In this document: in pieces, positions 42,122-51,126 of the stretch
How the letters are laid out: each line of letters begins with the position of its first letter
Position numbering within the stretch: the stretch's first letter is position 1
Assembly: GCA_033851265.1 (NCBI GenBank)
Contig: JAWWOW010000004.1
Span: 248,001-312,000, forward strand
DNA length: 64,000 nucleotides
Origin: JAWWOW01 sp033851265
GTDB taxonomy: Bacteria; Actinomycetota; Actinomycetes; JAWWOW01
Reading direction: 5' to 3'
The notes under the pieces: generated by a model
Seen by the model: only the letters and a program-made list of their open reading frames with translations
Told to the model about the DNA's origin: nothing
The model's database searches: none
Position numbers and translations under genes: made by a program

Positions 42122-42863
42122 CGGGTCCGCCAGCCCCAACGACCTCGACGTCGACGACCTGGCCGCCCCCGCGAACGACAGCGTGGCCGACCTCGTCGTC
42201 CGGGTCGCGGGTGCGGCCGGCGACGAGCGCCGCCGCCTGCTCGTCCGGCTCGGCCGGGCCCTGGCCCGGTCCGGCCGGATCGGCGGCAAGTGGTTAGTCG
42301 ACACCACCCTCGACCTTGCACCGCGAGTCCCTGTGCGGGATCTGGCGACGCTGCAGGCGCACCACCCGGGCCTCGGACGTGAAGACCTAGCAGACGCACT
42401 CGTCGCCGCAGCCGCGAAGTCGACCGCTGGAATCGGGGCGGCCGGCGGCGCGCTCGCCGCGGTCGAGTACGCCGCCCCGCCGACGTTGCTGGGGGCGCCG
42501 CTGCAAGTCGTCGCGGAGACCCTCGCCGTCGTCGCGGTCGAGCTGAAGCTGGTCGCCGAACTCCACGCCGTCTATGGCGTCGCGGTGAGCGGAACGCCGC
42601 GGCAGCGAGCGACGGCGTACGCATTGGCCTGGGCACAACGTCGTGGCGCCGAAGGCCTCGGCATCAGCTCACTCGGACGAGCCGCCCGCAAGCAGCTGCA
42701 GAACCGGTTGCTCCGGCGTATCGGTCGCAGCAGCTTCACCGTCGCGCCCTTTCTGGCCGGCGCCGCGGCCGGGGCAATCCTCAACTCACGCGAGACCAAC
42801 CGGGTCGGCAACCGATTGCGCGAAGACTTACGTAGGCACAACGGTCTGATCAAGCGGCATTAG
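42105..42863 (+). CDS. Hypothetical protein (possible EcsC-like)
   Basis: This 252-residue protein starts with a GTG inside the DUF4193 end. The N-terminal half is polar, with LATLQAHHPGLGREDLADAL. The second half carries hydrophobic or amphipathic helices (IGAAGGALAAVEYAAPP, then APLQVVAETLAVVAVELKL and FTVAPFLAGAAAGAILNS). The second set vaguely resembles EcsC proteins, without enough support to name it. It converges on the MFS gene, overlapping by 14 nt. The function is unknown. Confidence 0.65.
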   Translation: MTAPHNGSASPNDLDVDDLAAPANDSVADLVVRVAGAAGDERRRLLVRLGRALARSGRIGGKWLVDTTLDLAPRVPVRDLATLQAHHPGLGREDLADALVAAAAKSTAGIGAAGGALAAVEYAAPPTLLGAPLQVVAETLAVVAVELKLVAELHAVYGVAVSGTPRQRATAYALAWAQRRGAEGLGISSLGRAARKQLQNRLLRRIGRSSFTVAPFLAGAAAGAILNSRETNRVGNRLREDLRRHNGLIKRH

Positions 42864-44520
42864 CGTCGGCGGGCGCGCGTTCCAGATCGTTCGGGTTGAC
42901 CTGCGGCAGTCGGAACACGATCACCAAACCGAGTCCGAACACGAAGATCTCGTACAGCAATGTCTGCTGGAACGATCGGGAGAAATCGCGGGCAATCCCC
43001 TCGCGCGTGATCACGCCGCTCGGGCCAACGAGAGCCAAGACACCCGGGGGAATGTTTCCTGACACGCGGCAGCTCGTCGGGATGATTGTCGGGTCCTTCT
43101 CCTGGGCCCGGTCGACAAAGCACCGACGGAACTGTTGCTCGACGGCGCTTTGCTCGGCTGGAGCTAGCTGCAGCCTGCTGAGCTCTGCTTGCAGTTTGGG
43201 TTCGACAGCGTTGGCCGCGTGGCCGGCGTTGCTGCTGAGCAACCCGAAGAAGATGACGCCGATCACGGCCACGCCGACCGCTCCGCCCATCATCTGGAAG
43301 GTGCTGAGCACGCCGGACGCCGAGCCTGCACCCTCCGTGTGGATCCCGGCCAGGATGATGTTGATCACCGGTGCGACAAAGAAGCCGAAGCCGATCCCGC
43401 AGGTGACGAGTGCCGGCACGAACTGATACGCGTGCGGGTGCGTGCCGACGGCGTGCACGGTCAGCAGCACGCCGACCATTCCGCAAACGAGGATGCTGAG
43501 CCCGAGCGCAAGGACACGCGTGCCGAGTTTCTTGGTCAGCCGATCGGAGATCGTCGAGCCCAGCGCTGAGCCGACGGCAAACGGGAGGGTCGTGAGCCCG
43601 GCGCCGAGCGCGCTGAAGCCGAGCCCGATCTGGATGTAGATGGAGAAGCTGAAGAAGAACGGTGGTACGCCGGCAAACACGACGAACGACAGGATCAGGC
43701 CAGCCGTGAACGCTCGATCGCGGAACAGCGACATCAGGATCAGCGGCGACTTCTGCAGTGCTGTACGTCGTCGTTCGTAGCGGAAGAAGAAGACGAACAA
43801 CGGGATCGAGGCGACCAGCAGGGCGTCCAGCCAGAGGGGCCACCCGCGGTCTCGTCCCTCCGTGATGGGCAGGATGAAGCACAGCAGCGCGACGGTGATG
43901 ATCGCCACGCCCGGGAGGTCGAGGCGTGGCGCGTCCGGTGCCTTGGATTCAGCGAGTAGTCGGAAGGCGCCGATCAGCGCTGCGATGCCGATGGGCAGGT
44001 TGACGTAGAAGACCGCGCGCCAGTCGAGACCCGCTGGGTTCCACTGGATCAGCAGGCCACCGAGCAGTGGGCCGAGGATTGTCGCGAGCCCGATCGTCGC
44101 GCCGAGGATCCCGAACGCCTTGCCACGGTCTCGTGGCGCGAAGGTCACCTGGATGACGGACAAAACTTGCGGGAACATGATGCCCGAGAACGCGCCTTGG
44201 ACGAGCCGGCCGATGACCAGTGTGACTTCGTTGGGCGCCGCACCACAGATGGCTGACGCGATCGTGAAGCCGGTCATCCCAATCACGAAGATGCGTTTGC
44301 GCCCGTAGATGTCGCCGAGCCGACCGGCCGTGATGAGGACGCTCGCGAAACCGATCTGGTAGAGCACCAGGACGAGTTGGACTGCGCCGTACGACGCATG
44401 CAGTTCTCTCTGGATGGACGGAATCGCAACATTGACGATCGAGACGTCCACGAGTTGGACGAAGAGCGCGGTGAGGACGACGACGAGAACGACGTAAGGG
44501 TTGTGATGACCGCGCTTCAC
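42850..44520 (-). CDS. MFS transporter, DHA2 family (14-TM, EmrB-like)
   Basis: This 556-residue drug:H+ antiporter-type transporter starts with a first helix VVLVVVLTALFVQLVDVS. Motif A is GRLGDIYGRKRIF, and motif C is GILGATIGLATILGPLLGG. The large outer loop near the C-terminus (about residues 465-530) has Cys residues and a hydrophilic stretch. The GTG overlaps the stop of the upstream SCP2-hydrolase gene (GTGA), so both are coupled. The exported compound is unknown; the pairing suggests a lipid or lipid-like product. Confidence 0.87.
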   Translation of the reverse strand: MKRGHHNPYVVLVVVLTALFVQLVDVSIVNVAIPSIQRELHASYGAVQLVLVLYQIGFASVLITAGRLGDIYGRKRIFVIGMTGFTIASAICGAAPNEVTLVIGRLVQGAFSGIMFPQVLSVIQVTFAPRDRGKAFGILGATIGLATILGPLLGGLLIQWNPAGLDWRAVFYVNLPIGIAALIGAFRLLAESKAPDAPRLDLPGVAIITVALLCFILPITEGRDRGWPLWLDALLVASIPLFVFFFRYERRRTALQKSPLILMSLFRDRAFTAGLILSFVVFAGVPPFFFSFSIYIQIGLGFSALGAGLTTLPFAVGSALGSTISDRLTKKLGTRVLALGLSILVCGMVGVLLTVHAVGTHPHAYQFVPALVTCGIGFGFFVAPVINIILAGIHTEGAGSASGVLSTFQMMGGAVGVAVIGVIFFGLLSSNAGHAANAVEPKLQAELSRLQLAPAEQSAVEQQFRRCFVDRAQEKDPTIIPTSCRVSGNIPPGVLALVGPSGVITREGIARDFSRSFQQTLLYEIFVFGLGLVIVFRLPQVNPNDLERAPADANAA

Positions 44521-45713
44521 GCGGCGATCTCTTCCGCCAAGAAGTCCTGGGTAAGTGCGAGCGTCTGCTCCGGCAACTCGAACTGCGGGACGTGCCCGCA
44601 ATCGGCCAGGACGATGCTGCGCGAGTTCGGTAACGCGGATGTGACATGGCGCGCGAAGGCCTTCGGGACGAGCACGTCGTTCTCGCCCCACATGAACAGC
44701 GCGGGTGTTTGGATGCGACGGAGGCGCGTCCAGAACCCGCGGGTGCCGAACGGCTCTTCGACATAGATCTGCCGGAGTGAGGAGAAGAAGGCTCGGCGGT
44801 GCCGGAAGTCACGCATGACCCGGATGAACTCGTCCGCGCCCGCGTCGTACCACGATTCGGGCAGTCGCTCCGGACGCGAGAACATCAGCCGGATGCCGGC
44901 CTTGACGGCGCGGTGCGAGTACGGCACCGGCACGCGAGACAACTCGGGCGAGAGCAGGCGTACGACGGGAACGAACTGCCGGAATCGTCGCAATGCCGGA
45001 GACGGGCAGAGCAACACGAGGCGTTCGATGCGTCTCGGCATGGCGAGTGCGCCTTCGAGGGCGACGCGCCCGCCCAGGCTGTTGCCCACAACTGCAGTGC
45101 GCTCAACGCCGACCGACCGGAGGAATGCCGACAGCCAACGCGCGTATTCGGCCGCGTTGTAGCGCCACCGTGGGGCGTCGGTGGTGCCATGACCCGGCAG
45201 GTCCGGGGCGATTACGCGATTGGTCGGCGCCAAGCCGAGGATGAGTGGCAGCAAAGAGGCGTTCGTTGCACCCAGACCGTGCAGGAGCACAACGGGCGGT
45301 GAACTCGGATGGCCGGCCTCGATGTACGTCGTACGAACACCGAGTGGGGTCACGACGTGTGCGCGCGGATGCGTTGGTGGCCGGTGGGCCGTGAACGCGC
45401 CGTCCAGGTGCAGCCCGAGTGATAAGTCACCGCGGATGACGATGCGTCCGTCGAGGTAGGACGCTGCACCGGTGTCCTTGCCCTCCAGCATCGACGCGAG
45501 TGTGTTTGCGTCGGTTCGGATGACCGTCGAGGGAACCGGTGTGCCACCACGGCGGACCGTGAGACTGCCGCGGTCGAGGTTGAGCGTCCAGCAACCCGTG
45601 CTGCCGAGGTCGAACAGCACCGAGCCTCGCCGGTTGGCGAGCACGGGGTCTGCGCCAGTCGCCAGTCGCCGGGCGAGTAGCGCGTCGATGGCAGCCGGGT
45701 CAGGGGCGCTCAT
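44517..45713 (-). CDS. SCP2-domain/alpha/beta hydrolase fusion
   Basis: This 398-residue protein seems to fuse two domains. Residues 1-105 resemble a sterol-carrier SCP2 fold (LFDLGSTGCWTLNLDRG, DANTLASMLEGKDTG, YLDGRIVIRGDLSLGLHL). From about 115 follows an alpha/beta hydrolase with VVLLHGLGATNASL, nucleophile elbow VGNSLGGRVALEG, acid in GENDVLVP and His in CGHVPQFE. It may load a lipid with one domain and cleave it with the other. The ATG has TACGGT 7 nt upstream. It heads a two-gene operon with the MFS gene. Confidence 0.82.
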   Translation of the reverse strand: MSAPDPAAIDALLARRLATGADPVLANRRGSVLFDLGSTGCWTLNLDRGSLTVRRGGTPVPSTVIRTDANTLASMLEGKDTGAASYLDGRIVIRGDLSLGLHLDGAFTAHRPPTHPRAHVVTPLGVRTTYIEAGHPSSPPVVLLHGLGATNASLLPLILGLAPTNRVIAPDLPGHGTTDAPRWRYNAAEYARWLSAFLRSVGVERTAVVGNSLGGRVALEGALAMPRRIERLVLLCPSPALRRFRQFVPVVRLLSPELSRVPVPYSHRAVKAGIRLMFSRPERLPESWYDAGADEFIRVMRDFRHRRAFFSSLRQIYVEEPFGTRGFWTRLRRIQTPALFMWGENDVLVPKAFARHVTSALPNSRSIVLADCGHVPQFELPEQTLALTQDFLAEEIAA

Positions 45714-45720
45714 GGCAATT

Positions 45721-45726
45721 ACCGTA
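45721..45726 (-). promoter_or_regulatory. -10 element for the SCP2-hydrolase operon
   Basis: TACGGT on the minus strand lies 7 nt before the ATG; a leaderless transcript is expected. Confidence 0.55.
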
Positions 45727-45733
45727 CTGAGAC

Positions 45734-47110
45734 TCAGAGCGGCGGCTGCGGGAATGGTCCGCGGGCGCGTTCCAGAGCAGCGGCGACGCCGAGCAGCAGG
45801 CGTTCCGATCCCGGCGGTGCCACGAGCTGCACCGCAAGGGGCAGTCCGGCCGAGGACAACCCGGTGGGGAAACTCAGTGCGGGCAGGCCAGTTGTGTTCC
45901 ATGGCGGGCAAAACGGCACCCATCGCGATGATCCCGACGCGGTGGCTACCAGCCCGCGGTTGGTCCACCGGCCAGCGGCCGCCGCAGTCCGCGAAAGGGT
46001 CGGCAGCACGAGGAGGTCCGCGTCAGCGAACATTGCGAGCATGCGATCACGCATGCGCGCGGACTGTCGCTGCGCACGATCAACGGCGCGCGCGGACACC
46101 CGACGACCGAGCCAGGCCAGGTGCTGCGTCCGCGGCTCCAACATCGAACGATCGGGCACGAAGTGGTCGGCGTCTTCGGCCATGCCGGCGAGGTACCTGG
46201 GCACGAAGCTGGTTTGGATCGCGCCGTACGGCGGCTTGCGTTGCGTGATCGTTGCGCCGAGCCCGGCAAGCGTTGCCAGTGTCGCCTCGAGCGATTGGCG
46301 CACTTCGTCGGCGAGCGGCGCTGGCGTCGGGGCCTTGTCGGTCCAGAGCACGCGCAGGGCACCGAGTGTTTCGGTCAACGCGTCGGCGAAACCTGGCGAC
46401 GGCTCGATGCAGACATCCAGAACCGCCGCGGTCCCCGCGACGTCGCGGGTGACGACACCAGCAGCGGAGAGACCTTTCCAATGGTCCGGAGGGCTCCCGG
46501 GCACCAGGCCAGGCGCCGGCTTCAACCCGACCAACCCGCAGCACGCGGCGGGGATCCGAATAGATCCGCCGCCGTCGGTCGCTGTCGCTGCCGCCACGAA
46601 GCCGGCGGCAACGGCAGCCGCTGATCCGCTGCTGGAGCCACCGGGGGTACGCCGGGTGTCCCACGGGTTGCGGGTGATTCCGGTGGATCGGTTCTCACCG
46701 AACGGCCACAGCGCCAGCTCGGGCATGGTCGTCTTGCCTAGCGCGATCATCCCGGCGGCGCGCATCCGGCGTATCTGGACGGAGTCGTCGCGTGCAGGGT
46801 CGCCGGCGTGCGTCGTGCCGTGCTCGGTCGTTTCACCGGTGACGTCGAGGTTGTCCTTGACCGCGAAGGGCACGCCGAGCAACAGCCGGGTATCACCGTC
46901 GTCGATCGCTCGTTGCGCGTCGGCTGCCTCGGCGCGCGCGGCATCGGCACGAACGGTGCGAAATGCGTTGATGACGGGGTCGAGTCGCCTAATGCGCCGC
47001 AGCAACACGTCGACGAGCTCCGGTGCGGTCAGTTTGCCGGAGCGCAACAACTCCGCTTGGCCCAGGACTCCGGCGTAGGCGACGTCGTCTTCGGTGAGTG
47101 TGGTGGTCAT
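45734..47110 (-). CDS. Amidase signature family enzyme
   Basis: This 458-residue amidase has the Ser-cisSer-Lys triad: Lys in VPFAVKDNLDV, then GGSSSGSAAAVAAG and ATDGGGSIRIPA. It hydrolyses a C-N amide bond, but the substrate is unknown. The length and order of motifs are complete. The start overlaps the DUF4235 gene stop (ATGA). It is not part of a GatCAB set; no gatB or gatC is nearby. Confidence 0.87.
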   Translation of the reverse strand: MTTTLTEDDVAYAGVLGQAELLRSGKLTAPELVDVLLRRIRRLDPVINAFRTVRADAARAEAADAQRAIDDGDTRLLLGVPFAVKDNLDVTGETTEHGTTHAGDPARDDSVQIRRMRAAGMIALGKTTMPELALWPFGENRSTGITRNPWDTRRTPGGSSSGSAAAVAAGFVAAATATDGGGSIRIPAACCGLVGLKPAPGLVPGSPPDHWKGLSAAGVVTRDVAGTAAVLDVCIEPSPGFADALTETLGALRVLWTDKAPTPAPLADEVRQSLEATLATLAGLGATITQRKPPYGAIQTSFVPRYLAGMAEDADHFVPDRSMLEPRTQHLAWLGRRVSARAVDRAQRQSARMRDRMLAMFADADLLVLPTLSRTAAAAGRWTNRGLVATASGSSRWVPFCPPWNTTGLPALSFPTGLSSAGLPLAVQLVAPPGSERLLLGVAAALERARGPFPQPPL

Positions 47111-47397
47111 GCTGCTTGCTTGAACCCCGGTGGCAGTGACCCCGTCGACTTAGCCCAGGTCTGCGCCGCCGACCGAGTCGCGACGAGGCGTGCCAGCGTG
47201 ACGACCGTTCCGGACAGCACCGCCCAACCGATTGCTTCGCCCCAGCCGATTGCCGGTGATTCGGGGGAGTCGGGTGGCTCCTTGCCGGTCGACATCTTCC
47301 ACGCGGCTTCAACTGCCTTGCGGGCTGCGAGCGCGGCGATGACCGCGGAAGCGCCGGCGAAGACTTTCCATCCCACTTTCGCTGCGGGGTTGCTCAT
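47107..47397 (-). CDS. DUF4235 membrane protein
   Basis: This 96-residue protein has KVGWKVFAGASAVIAALAAR as the first membrane helix and IGWGEAIGWAVLSGTVVTLAR as the second, matching DUF4235. The function is unknown. The ATG after AGGAGG was chosen over the earlier in-frame ATG because it gives the usual N-terminus. It overlaps the amidase start and is divergent from dut. Confidence 0.8.
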   Translation of the reverse strand: MSNPAAKVGWKVFAGASAVIAALAARKAVEAAWKMSTGKEPPDSPESPAIGWGEAIGWAVLSGTVVTLARLVATRSAAQTWAKSTGSLPPGFKQAA

Positions 47398-47472
47398 CGG
47401 TGTGGTCCTCCTCGGGCTGCGGACGATCATGCCGCATCGCTGCGATGTGGCTCGCTGGAGAGGCGTACCCCG

Positions 47473-47478
47473 TAAGGT
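47473..47478 (+). promoter_or_regulatory. -10 element for dut
   Basis: TAAGGT lies 8 nt before the GTG start of dut. Confidence 0.55.
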
Positions 47479-47486
47479 CGCGGATC

Positions 47487-47957
47487 GTGCAGGTGCCTGT
47501 GCTCGTTCAACGGCTGGATTCGGATGTGCCGCTCCCGGCTTATGCGCACCCTGGGGACGCGGGCGCCGATCTGGTCACTACTGCCGACGTCGTCTTGCCG
47601 CCGGGTGAGCGCGAGACGGTCGGCACCGGCCTCGCAATCGCCCTGCCCGCCGGCTACGCCGCATTCGTGCACCCGCGATCGGGGCTTGCCGCCGATCACG
47701 GGGTAACCGTGGTCAACGGACCGGGCACGGTGGACGCGGGTTACCGTGGCGAGATCAGGGTGACGCTGGTCAACCTCGACCCCCGTGAAACGGTGCGGCT
47801 CGCTCGGGGCGACCGCATCGCGCAACTGGTTGTTCAGCGTGTTGAGTCGGCGGAGTTCGTCGAGGTCGAACGGCTACCCGGATCGGCTCGGGGGATCGGC
47901 GGGCACGGGTCCACCGGTGGGTACACCAGAACCGAAGCGAAGACCGGGAAGGAGTAG
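47487..47957 (+). CDS. dut: dUTP diphosphatase
   Basis: This 156-residue trimeric dUTPase removes dUTP and supplies dUMP. All five motifs are present: HPGDAGADL, PRSGLAADHG, VNGPGTVDAGYRGEI, RGDRIAQLVVQ and the glycine-rich C-terminal GIGGHGSTGGY, which closes over the active site. GTG at 47487; the upstream frame is not conserved. DUF3710 follows after 2 nt, the usual actinobacterial dut neighbour. Confidence 0.95.
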   Translation: MQVPVLVQRLDSDVPLPAYAHPGDAGADLVTTADVVLPPGERETVGTGLAIALPAGYAAFVHPRSGLAADHGVTVVNGPGTVDAGYRGEIRVTLVNLDPRETVRLARGDRIAQLVVQRVESAEFVEVERLPGSARGIGGHGSTGGYTRTEAKTGKE

Positions 47958-47959
47958 CG

Positions 47960-48670
47960 GTGTTTCGACGTCAGCGCGACGACGACGAGCCAGCCGAGCC
48001 GGAAGAGCTGGAAACCCCGGCCGTTGCGGAGCCACCGCGCCCACGCACGGCCGGGCCGTACGACGAGGCGGACGCACCCGACGACGCGCTGCCACGCATC
48101 GACCTCGGGGGGATTCAGGTGCCGGTGCCGGACGGCGTAGAACTGCGGCTCGAGGTGGATGAGGAGTCGGGATCCGTCGTTGCCGCCGTCGCGGTGATCG
48201 GACCGAACGCATTACAGATCGGCGCGTTTGCAGCGCCAAAGACGACCGGGATCTGGGAAGAGGTTGCGCAAGAGATCTCCGACGGTCTGCGTAGCGCTGG
48301 CGGCGGAGGCGACCTCGTCGACGGGACGTTCGGCCGAGAGCTGCATGGGCGGATTCCGATGGAGGGTCCCAACGGTCAGCGCGTCGTGCAGCCCGCGCGC
48401 TTCATCGGCGTCGACGGTCCGCGATGGTTTCTCCGTGGCCTGCTCCAAGGTCCGGCGTCGACCGACCCCGTGCAAGCTGCCCAGCTCGAAGACATCTTCC
48501 GTGGGGTCGTGGTCTGTCGCGGCAACGAGGCGATGGCACCGCGCGATGCCATCCCGCTGCGAATGCCGAAGGACGTGGACGAAGCAGTAGCCGAGGCGGC
48601 GCAATCGGGCGACGAGTCGTTCTCGATGGACCCGTTCGAACGCGGACCGGAGATCACCGAGACCCGCTGA
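47960..48670 (+). CDS. DUF3710 family protein
   Basis: This 236-residue protein matches DUF3710, always found after dut in actinobacteria. It has an acidic N-terminus, then DLGGIQVPVPDGVELRLE, LQIGAFAAPKTTGIWEEV and QPARFIGVDGPRWFLRG. The function is unknown. The GTG start lies 2 nt after dut, so co-transcription is certain in practice. An OB-fold gene follows in many relatives; here an opposing hydrolase gene is interposed. Confidence 0.88.
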   Translation: MFRRQRDDDEPAEPEELETPAVAEPPRPRTAGPYDEADAPDDALPRIDLGGIQVPVPDGVELRLEVDEESGSVVAAVAVIGPNALQIGAFAAPKTTGIWEEVAQEISDGLRSAGGGGDLVDGTFGRELHGRIPMEGPNGQRVVQPARFIGVDGPRWFLRGLLQGPASTDPVQAAQLEDIFRGVVVCRGNEAMAPRDAIPLRMPKDVDEAVAEAAQSGDESFSMDPFERGPEITETR

Positions 48671-48675
48671 CTCGA

Positions 48676-49386
48676 TCAGCCAGCCTCGATAGCCGTCTGC
48701 CACGCGTTGACGGCGGCATATCCGATCGCGGCAACATCCGCCGCGGGTGCCTCGAGTGGAATCGACTCGATAGCCGAGTGCGGCAACGCCGCCGCCCATT
48801 GCGTCGCGACAACAGCTGGATGGAACGGATCGTCTAGCAGCGCCACGACCCCGGTAGGAATTGTGCAGCGCGCAAGGTCCTCGATCAGGGGTCCGGATGT
48901 CTGCGCGGTCGCCCGCAGCTCGGCGACGAGCTCGGCCTCGCCGTACGCCGGCCAGGCTCTGCGAATCTCTGCGGCCACCCAGCCAACCGCGGTCGAGTCG
49001 ATCTCGTCGAGCACCGCCGCCAACCCGCGCTGCTCGACCTGCCACGCCGTGTCAACGCTCAGGGCAGCAACCTCGGCAGGAGCGCCGAGCCACGGCGGTA
49101 GGGCGAGCAGCAGACCGTCGAGGTGTCGGGTCGCGACCTGCCTGGCATAGCGGACAGCGAACATCGCTCCGATCGAAACACCGCCGACGACTGCCGCACC
49201 CTCGGCTTCGGCTAGCGCCGCAAACTGGGCGGCCCCCTCCTGCGCCGAACCGCGTCTGTCCCAGGTGACGAGCCGGTAACCCGCCTCGGCCAGTGGTTGG
49301 GTGAAGGCGCGGGCGATGAACTCAGCTGTGGAACCGGAGCCGTGCGCGATGACAGCAGCCGGCAGGTCAGTTGGAGATCGCGCCAC
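48676..49386 (-). CDS. Alpha/beta hydrolase family protein
   Basis: This 236-residue protein has a dienelactone/BAAT-like hydrolase shape: VIAHGSGSTAEFIARAF (oxyanion), nucleophile region VVGGVSIGAMFA (Ser in a G-x-S-x-G), and ALLDDPFHPAV for the acid and His positions. The final His is not as clear as in the other hydrolases here. GTG after AAGGA. The long upstream frame is antisense to the OB-fold gene and not coding. The substrate is unknown. Confidence 0.75.
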   Translation of the reverse strand: MARSPTDLPAAVIAHGSGSTAEFIARAFTQPLAEAGYRLVTWDRRGSAQEGAAQFAALAEAEGAAVVGGVSIGAMFAVRYARQVATRHLDGLLLALPPWLGAPAEVAALSVDTAWQVEQRGLAAVLDEIDSTAVGWVAAEIRRAWPAYGEAELVAELRATAQTSGPLIEDLARCTIPTGVVALLDDPFHPAVVATQWAAALPHSAIESIPLEAPAADVAAIGYAAVNAWQTAIEAG

Positions 49387-49405
49387 ACAGACATCCTTGC
49401 CGCCG

Positions 49406-49411
49406 TACGCT
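49406..49411 (+). promoter_or_regulatory. -10 element for the OB-fold gene
   Basis: TACGCT ends 6 nt before the GTG at 49418; a leaderless mRNA is expected. It is divergent from the hydrolase gene. Confidence 0.55.
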
Positions 49412-49417
49412 GATGTC

Positions 49418-49813
49418 GTGGGCACAACGGAGCAGGGCCAACGGCCGAGCGGGCTGAAGCGTGCGCTTCGCCGCATCACGGCGCACGAGACCGAACTCGA
49501 CGCCGACGAGCTGCGCGACGACGTCGTCGACGAGTACGGCGCTACGCCGGTCGGTGACTGCGGTGACCGCGCCCTGGTGTGCGTGGCCGGGCAGATCAAG
49601 TCGGTCACTCTCAAGCCGGTTGGTGGGGTGCCGGCGCTGGAAGCCGATGTCTACGACGGTGAGGACATCGTCACGCTGGTCTTCCTCGGGCGGCGCAGTA
49701 TTGCGGGCATCGAGCCGGGTCGCGTCCTTGTTGCTCGGGGCCGCATCCGCCACGACGAGGGCCGGGCACTGATCTTCAACCCGAGCTACGACCTACGGCC
49801 GGCCGGCGAGTAG
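49418..49813 (+). CDS. OB-fold nucleic-acid-binding domain protein
   Basis: This 131-residue protein is mainly one OB-fold: LVCVAGQIKSVTLKP, EADVYDGEDIVTLVFLG, then RVLVARGRIRHDEGRALIFN. The N-terminal helix GLKRALRRITAHETEL is typical of actinobacterial members found between DUF3710 and TrkA genes. A nucleic-acid role is inferred from the fold. Its 3' end overlaps that of the TrkA-like gene by 21 nt. DUF3159, often next, is absent. Confidence 0.83.
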   Translation: MGTTEQGQRPSGLKRALRRITAHETELDADELRDDVVDEYGATPVGDCGDRALVCVAGQIKSVTLKPVGGVPALEADVYDGEDIVTLVFLGRRSIAGIEPGRVLVARGRIRHDEGRALIFNPSYDLRPAGE

Positions 49814-50455
49814 CCGTTCGATGTCCTCCTCGACATCGGGTGAGGCAACGAACAGCAGCTCATCGCCGGCTTCGAGTGCATCATCCGCTGACGGCACAAG
49901 GACGCGTCCCTCCCGCAGGATCGCGAGGAGGGCAGTGTCCGTAGGCCACGTCACGTTGCCGAGCCGCTGCCCGATGAGGGGAGCGTCGGGAGCCATGGTC
50001 AGTTCGACCAAGTTGGCCCGACCCTGTTCGAAGCTCATCAGGCGCACCAGGTCGCCAACCGTCACTGCCTCTTCGACGAGTGCGGACAGCAGCCGCGGTG
50101 AGGAGACTGCAACGTCGACGCCCCATGCCTCGTTGAACAACCACTCGTTCTTTGGGTGATTCACCCGCGCGACGACACGAGGCACGGCGTACTCCGTCTT
50201 AGCCAGTAACGACACGACGAGGTTCGCCTTGTCGTCACCGGTAGCGGCGATGACGACGTTGCACCGCTGCAGCTGGGCTTCCTCCAACGAGGAGATCTCG
50301 CAGGCGTCCGCGAGCAACCACTCCGCCTGGGGAACGGTGTCGACCTTCAGCGCCCGGGGTTCCTTCTCGATGAGGAGCACCTCGTGTCCATTGTCGAGCA
50401 ACTCGGCCGCGATCGACCGACCGACGTTGCCCGCACCCGCGATCGCGACCCGCAT
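49793..50455 (-). CDS. ceoC: TrkA family K+ channel regulator (CeoC-like)
   Basis: This 220-residue RCK protein has an N-terminal Rossmann domain (VAIAGAGNVGRSIA) that binds NAD(H) or nucleotide, and a C-terminal TrkA-C domain (LIGQRLGNVTWPTDTALLAIL) that may bind a ligand such as c-di-AMP. It forms a pair with the upstream CeoB-like gene (shared base at the junction) and would gate a potassium transporter, likely the KimA-like protein encoded divergently. Mtb homologue: Rv2692. Confidence 0.87.
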   Translation of the reverse strand: MRVAIAGAGNVGRSIAAELLDNGHEVLLIEKEPRALKVDTVPQAEWLLADACEISSLEEAQLQRCNVVIAATGDDKANLVVSLLAKTEYAVPRVVARVNHPKNEWLFNEAWGVDVAVSSPRLLSALVEEAVTVGDLVRLMSFEQGRANLVELTMAPDAPLIGQRLGNVTWPTDTALLAILREGRVLVPSADDALEAGDELLFVASPDVEEDIERLLAGRP

Positions 50456-51120
50456 TACTGCGCCTCCGTCGGCCCGTCGGCGAAGATGGACGCGACCTTG
50501 TCAGCGTCGGCATCGCGCATGAAGACGTGCACGAGGTCTCCCTCTTGGATGACGGTCTTCCCGTCCGTTACCAGCGCTTCTCCGAGCCTGGTGAGGAAGG
50601 CAACTCGTGCACCGGTCGTGGCTTCAAGAGTGGTCACGGCTTGCCCGAGCCAGCGTTCGCCGACGTGCACCTCGGCAAGGACGACGGCTCCGGTGGGATC
50701 GCGCCACTCGGGTTCGGCTCCGTGGGGGAGCAGGCGGCGCAGGATCTGGTCGGCCGTCCAGCGCACCGTTGCCACGGTGGGGATGCCGAGTCGCTGGTAA
50801 ACCTCTGCGCGACCGGGGTCGTAGATGCGGGCCACGACGCTTTCGATACCGAACGTCTCACGCGCGACGCGTGCGGCGATGATGTTGGAGTTGTCGCCAT
50901 TGCTCACGGCCGCGAAGGCGCCGGCTTTCTCGATGCCGGCTTCGTGCAAGGTGTCGCGGTCGAAGCCGAAGCCAGTGATCCGGCGACCCTCGAAATCGGG
51001 ACCGAGGCGGCGAAACGCCTCGGGGTTGCGGTCGATGACGGCAACGGTGTGGCCCTGAGCTTCCAAGATGTGAGCGAGGCTGGAGCCGACACGGCCGCAG
51101 CCCATGATCACGACGTGCAT
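50455..51120 (-). CDS. ceoB: TrkA family K+ channel regulator (CeoB-like)
   Basis: This 221-residue RCK protein has the N-terminal VVIMGCGRVGSSLA Rossmann motif, VSNGDNSNIIAARVARE in the middle, and a C-terminal TrkA-C part (ARVAFLTRLGEALV). It is the first gene of a two-gene K+ module (Mtb Rv2691 type). The ATG lies 6 nt after a TATGGT hexamer that overlaps the -10 of the divergent kimA-like gene. Confidence 0.88.
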   Translation of the reverse strand: MHVVIMGCGRVGSSLAHILEAQGHTVAVIDRNPEAFRRLGPDFEGRRITGFGFDRDTLHEAGIEKAGAFAAVSNGDNSNIIAARVARETFGIESVVARIYDPGRAEVYQRLGIPTVATVRWTADQILRRLLPHGAEPEWRDPTGAVVLAEVHVGERWLGQAVTTLEATTGARVAFLTRLGEALVTDGKTVIQEGDLVHVFMRDADADKVASIFADGPTEAQ

Positions 51121-51126
51121 GTGATC

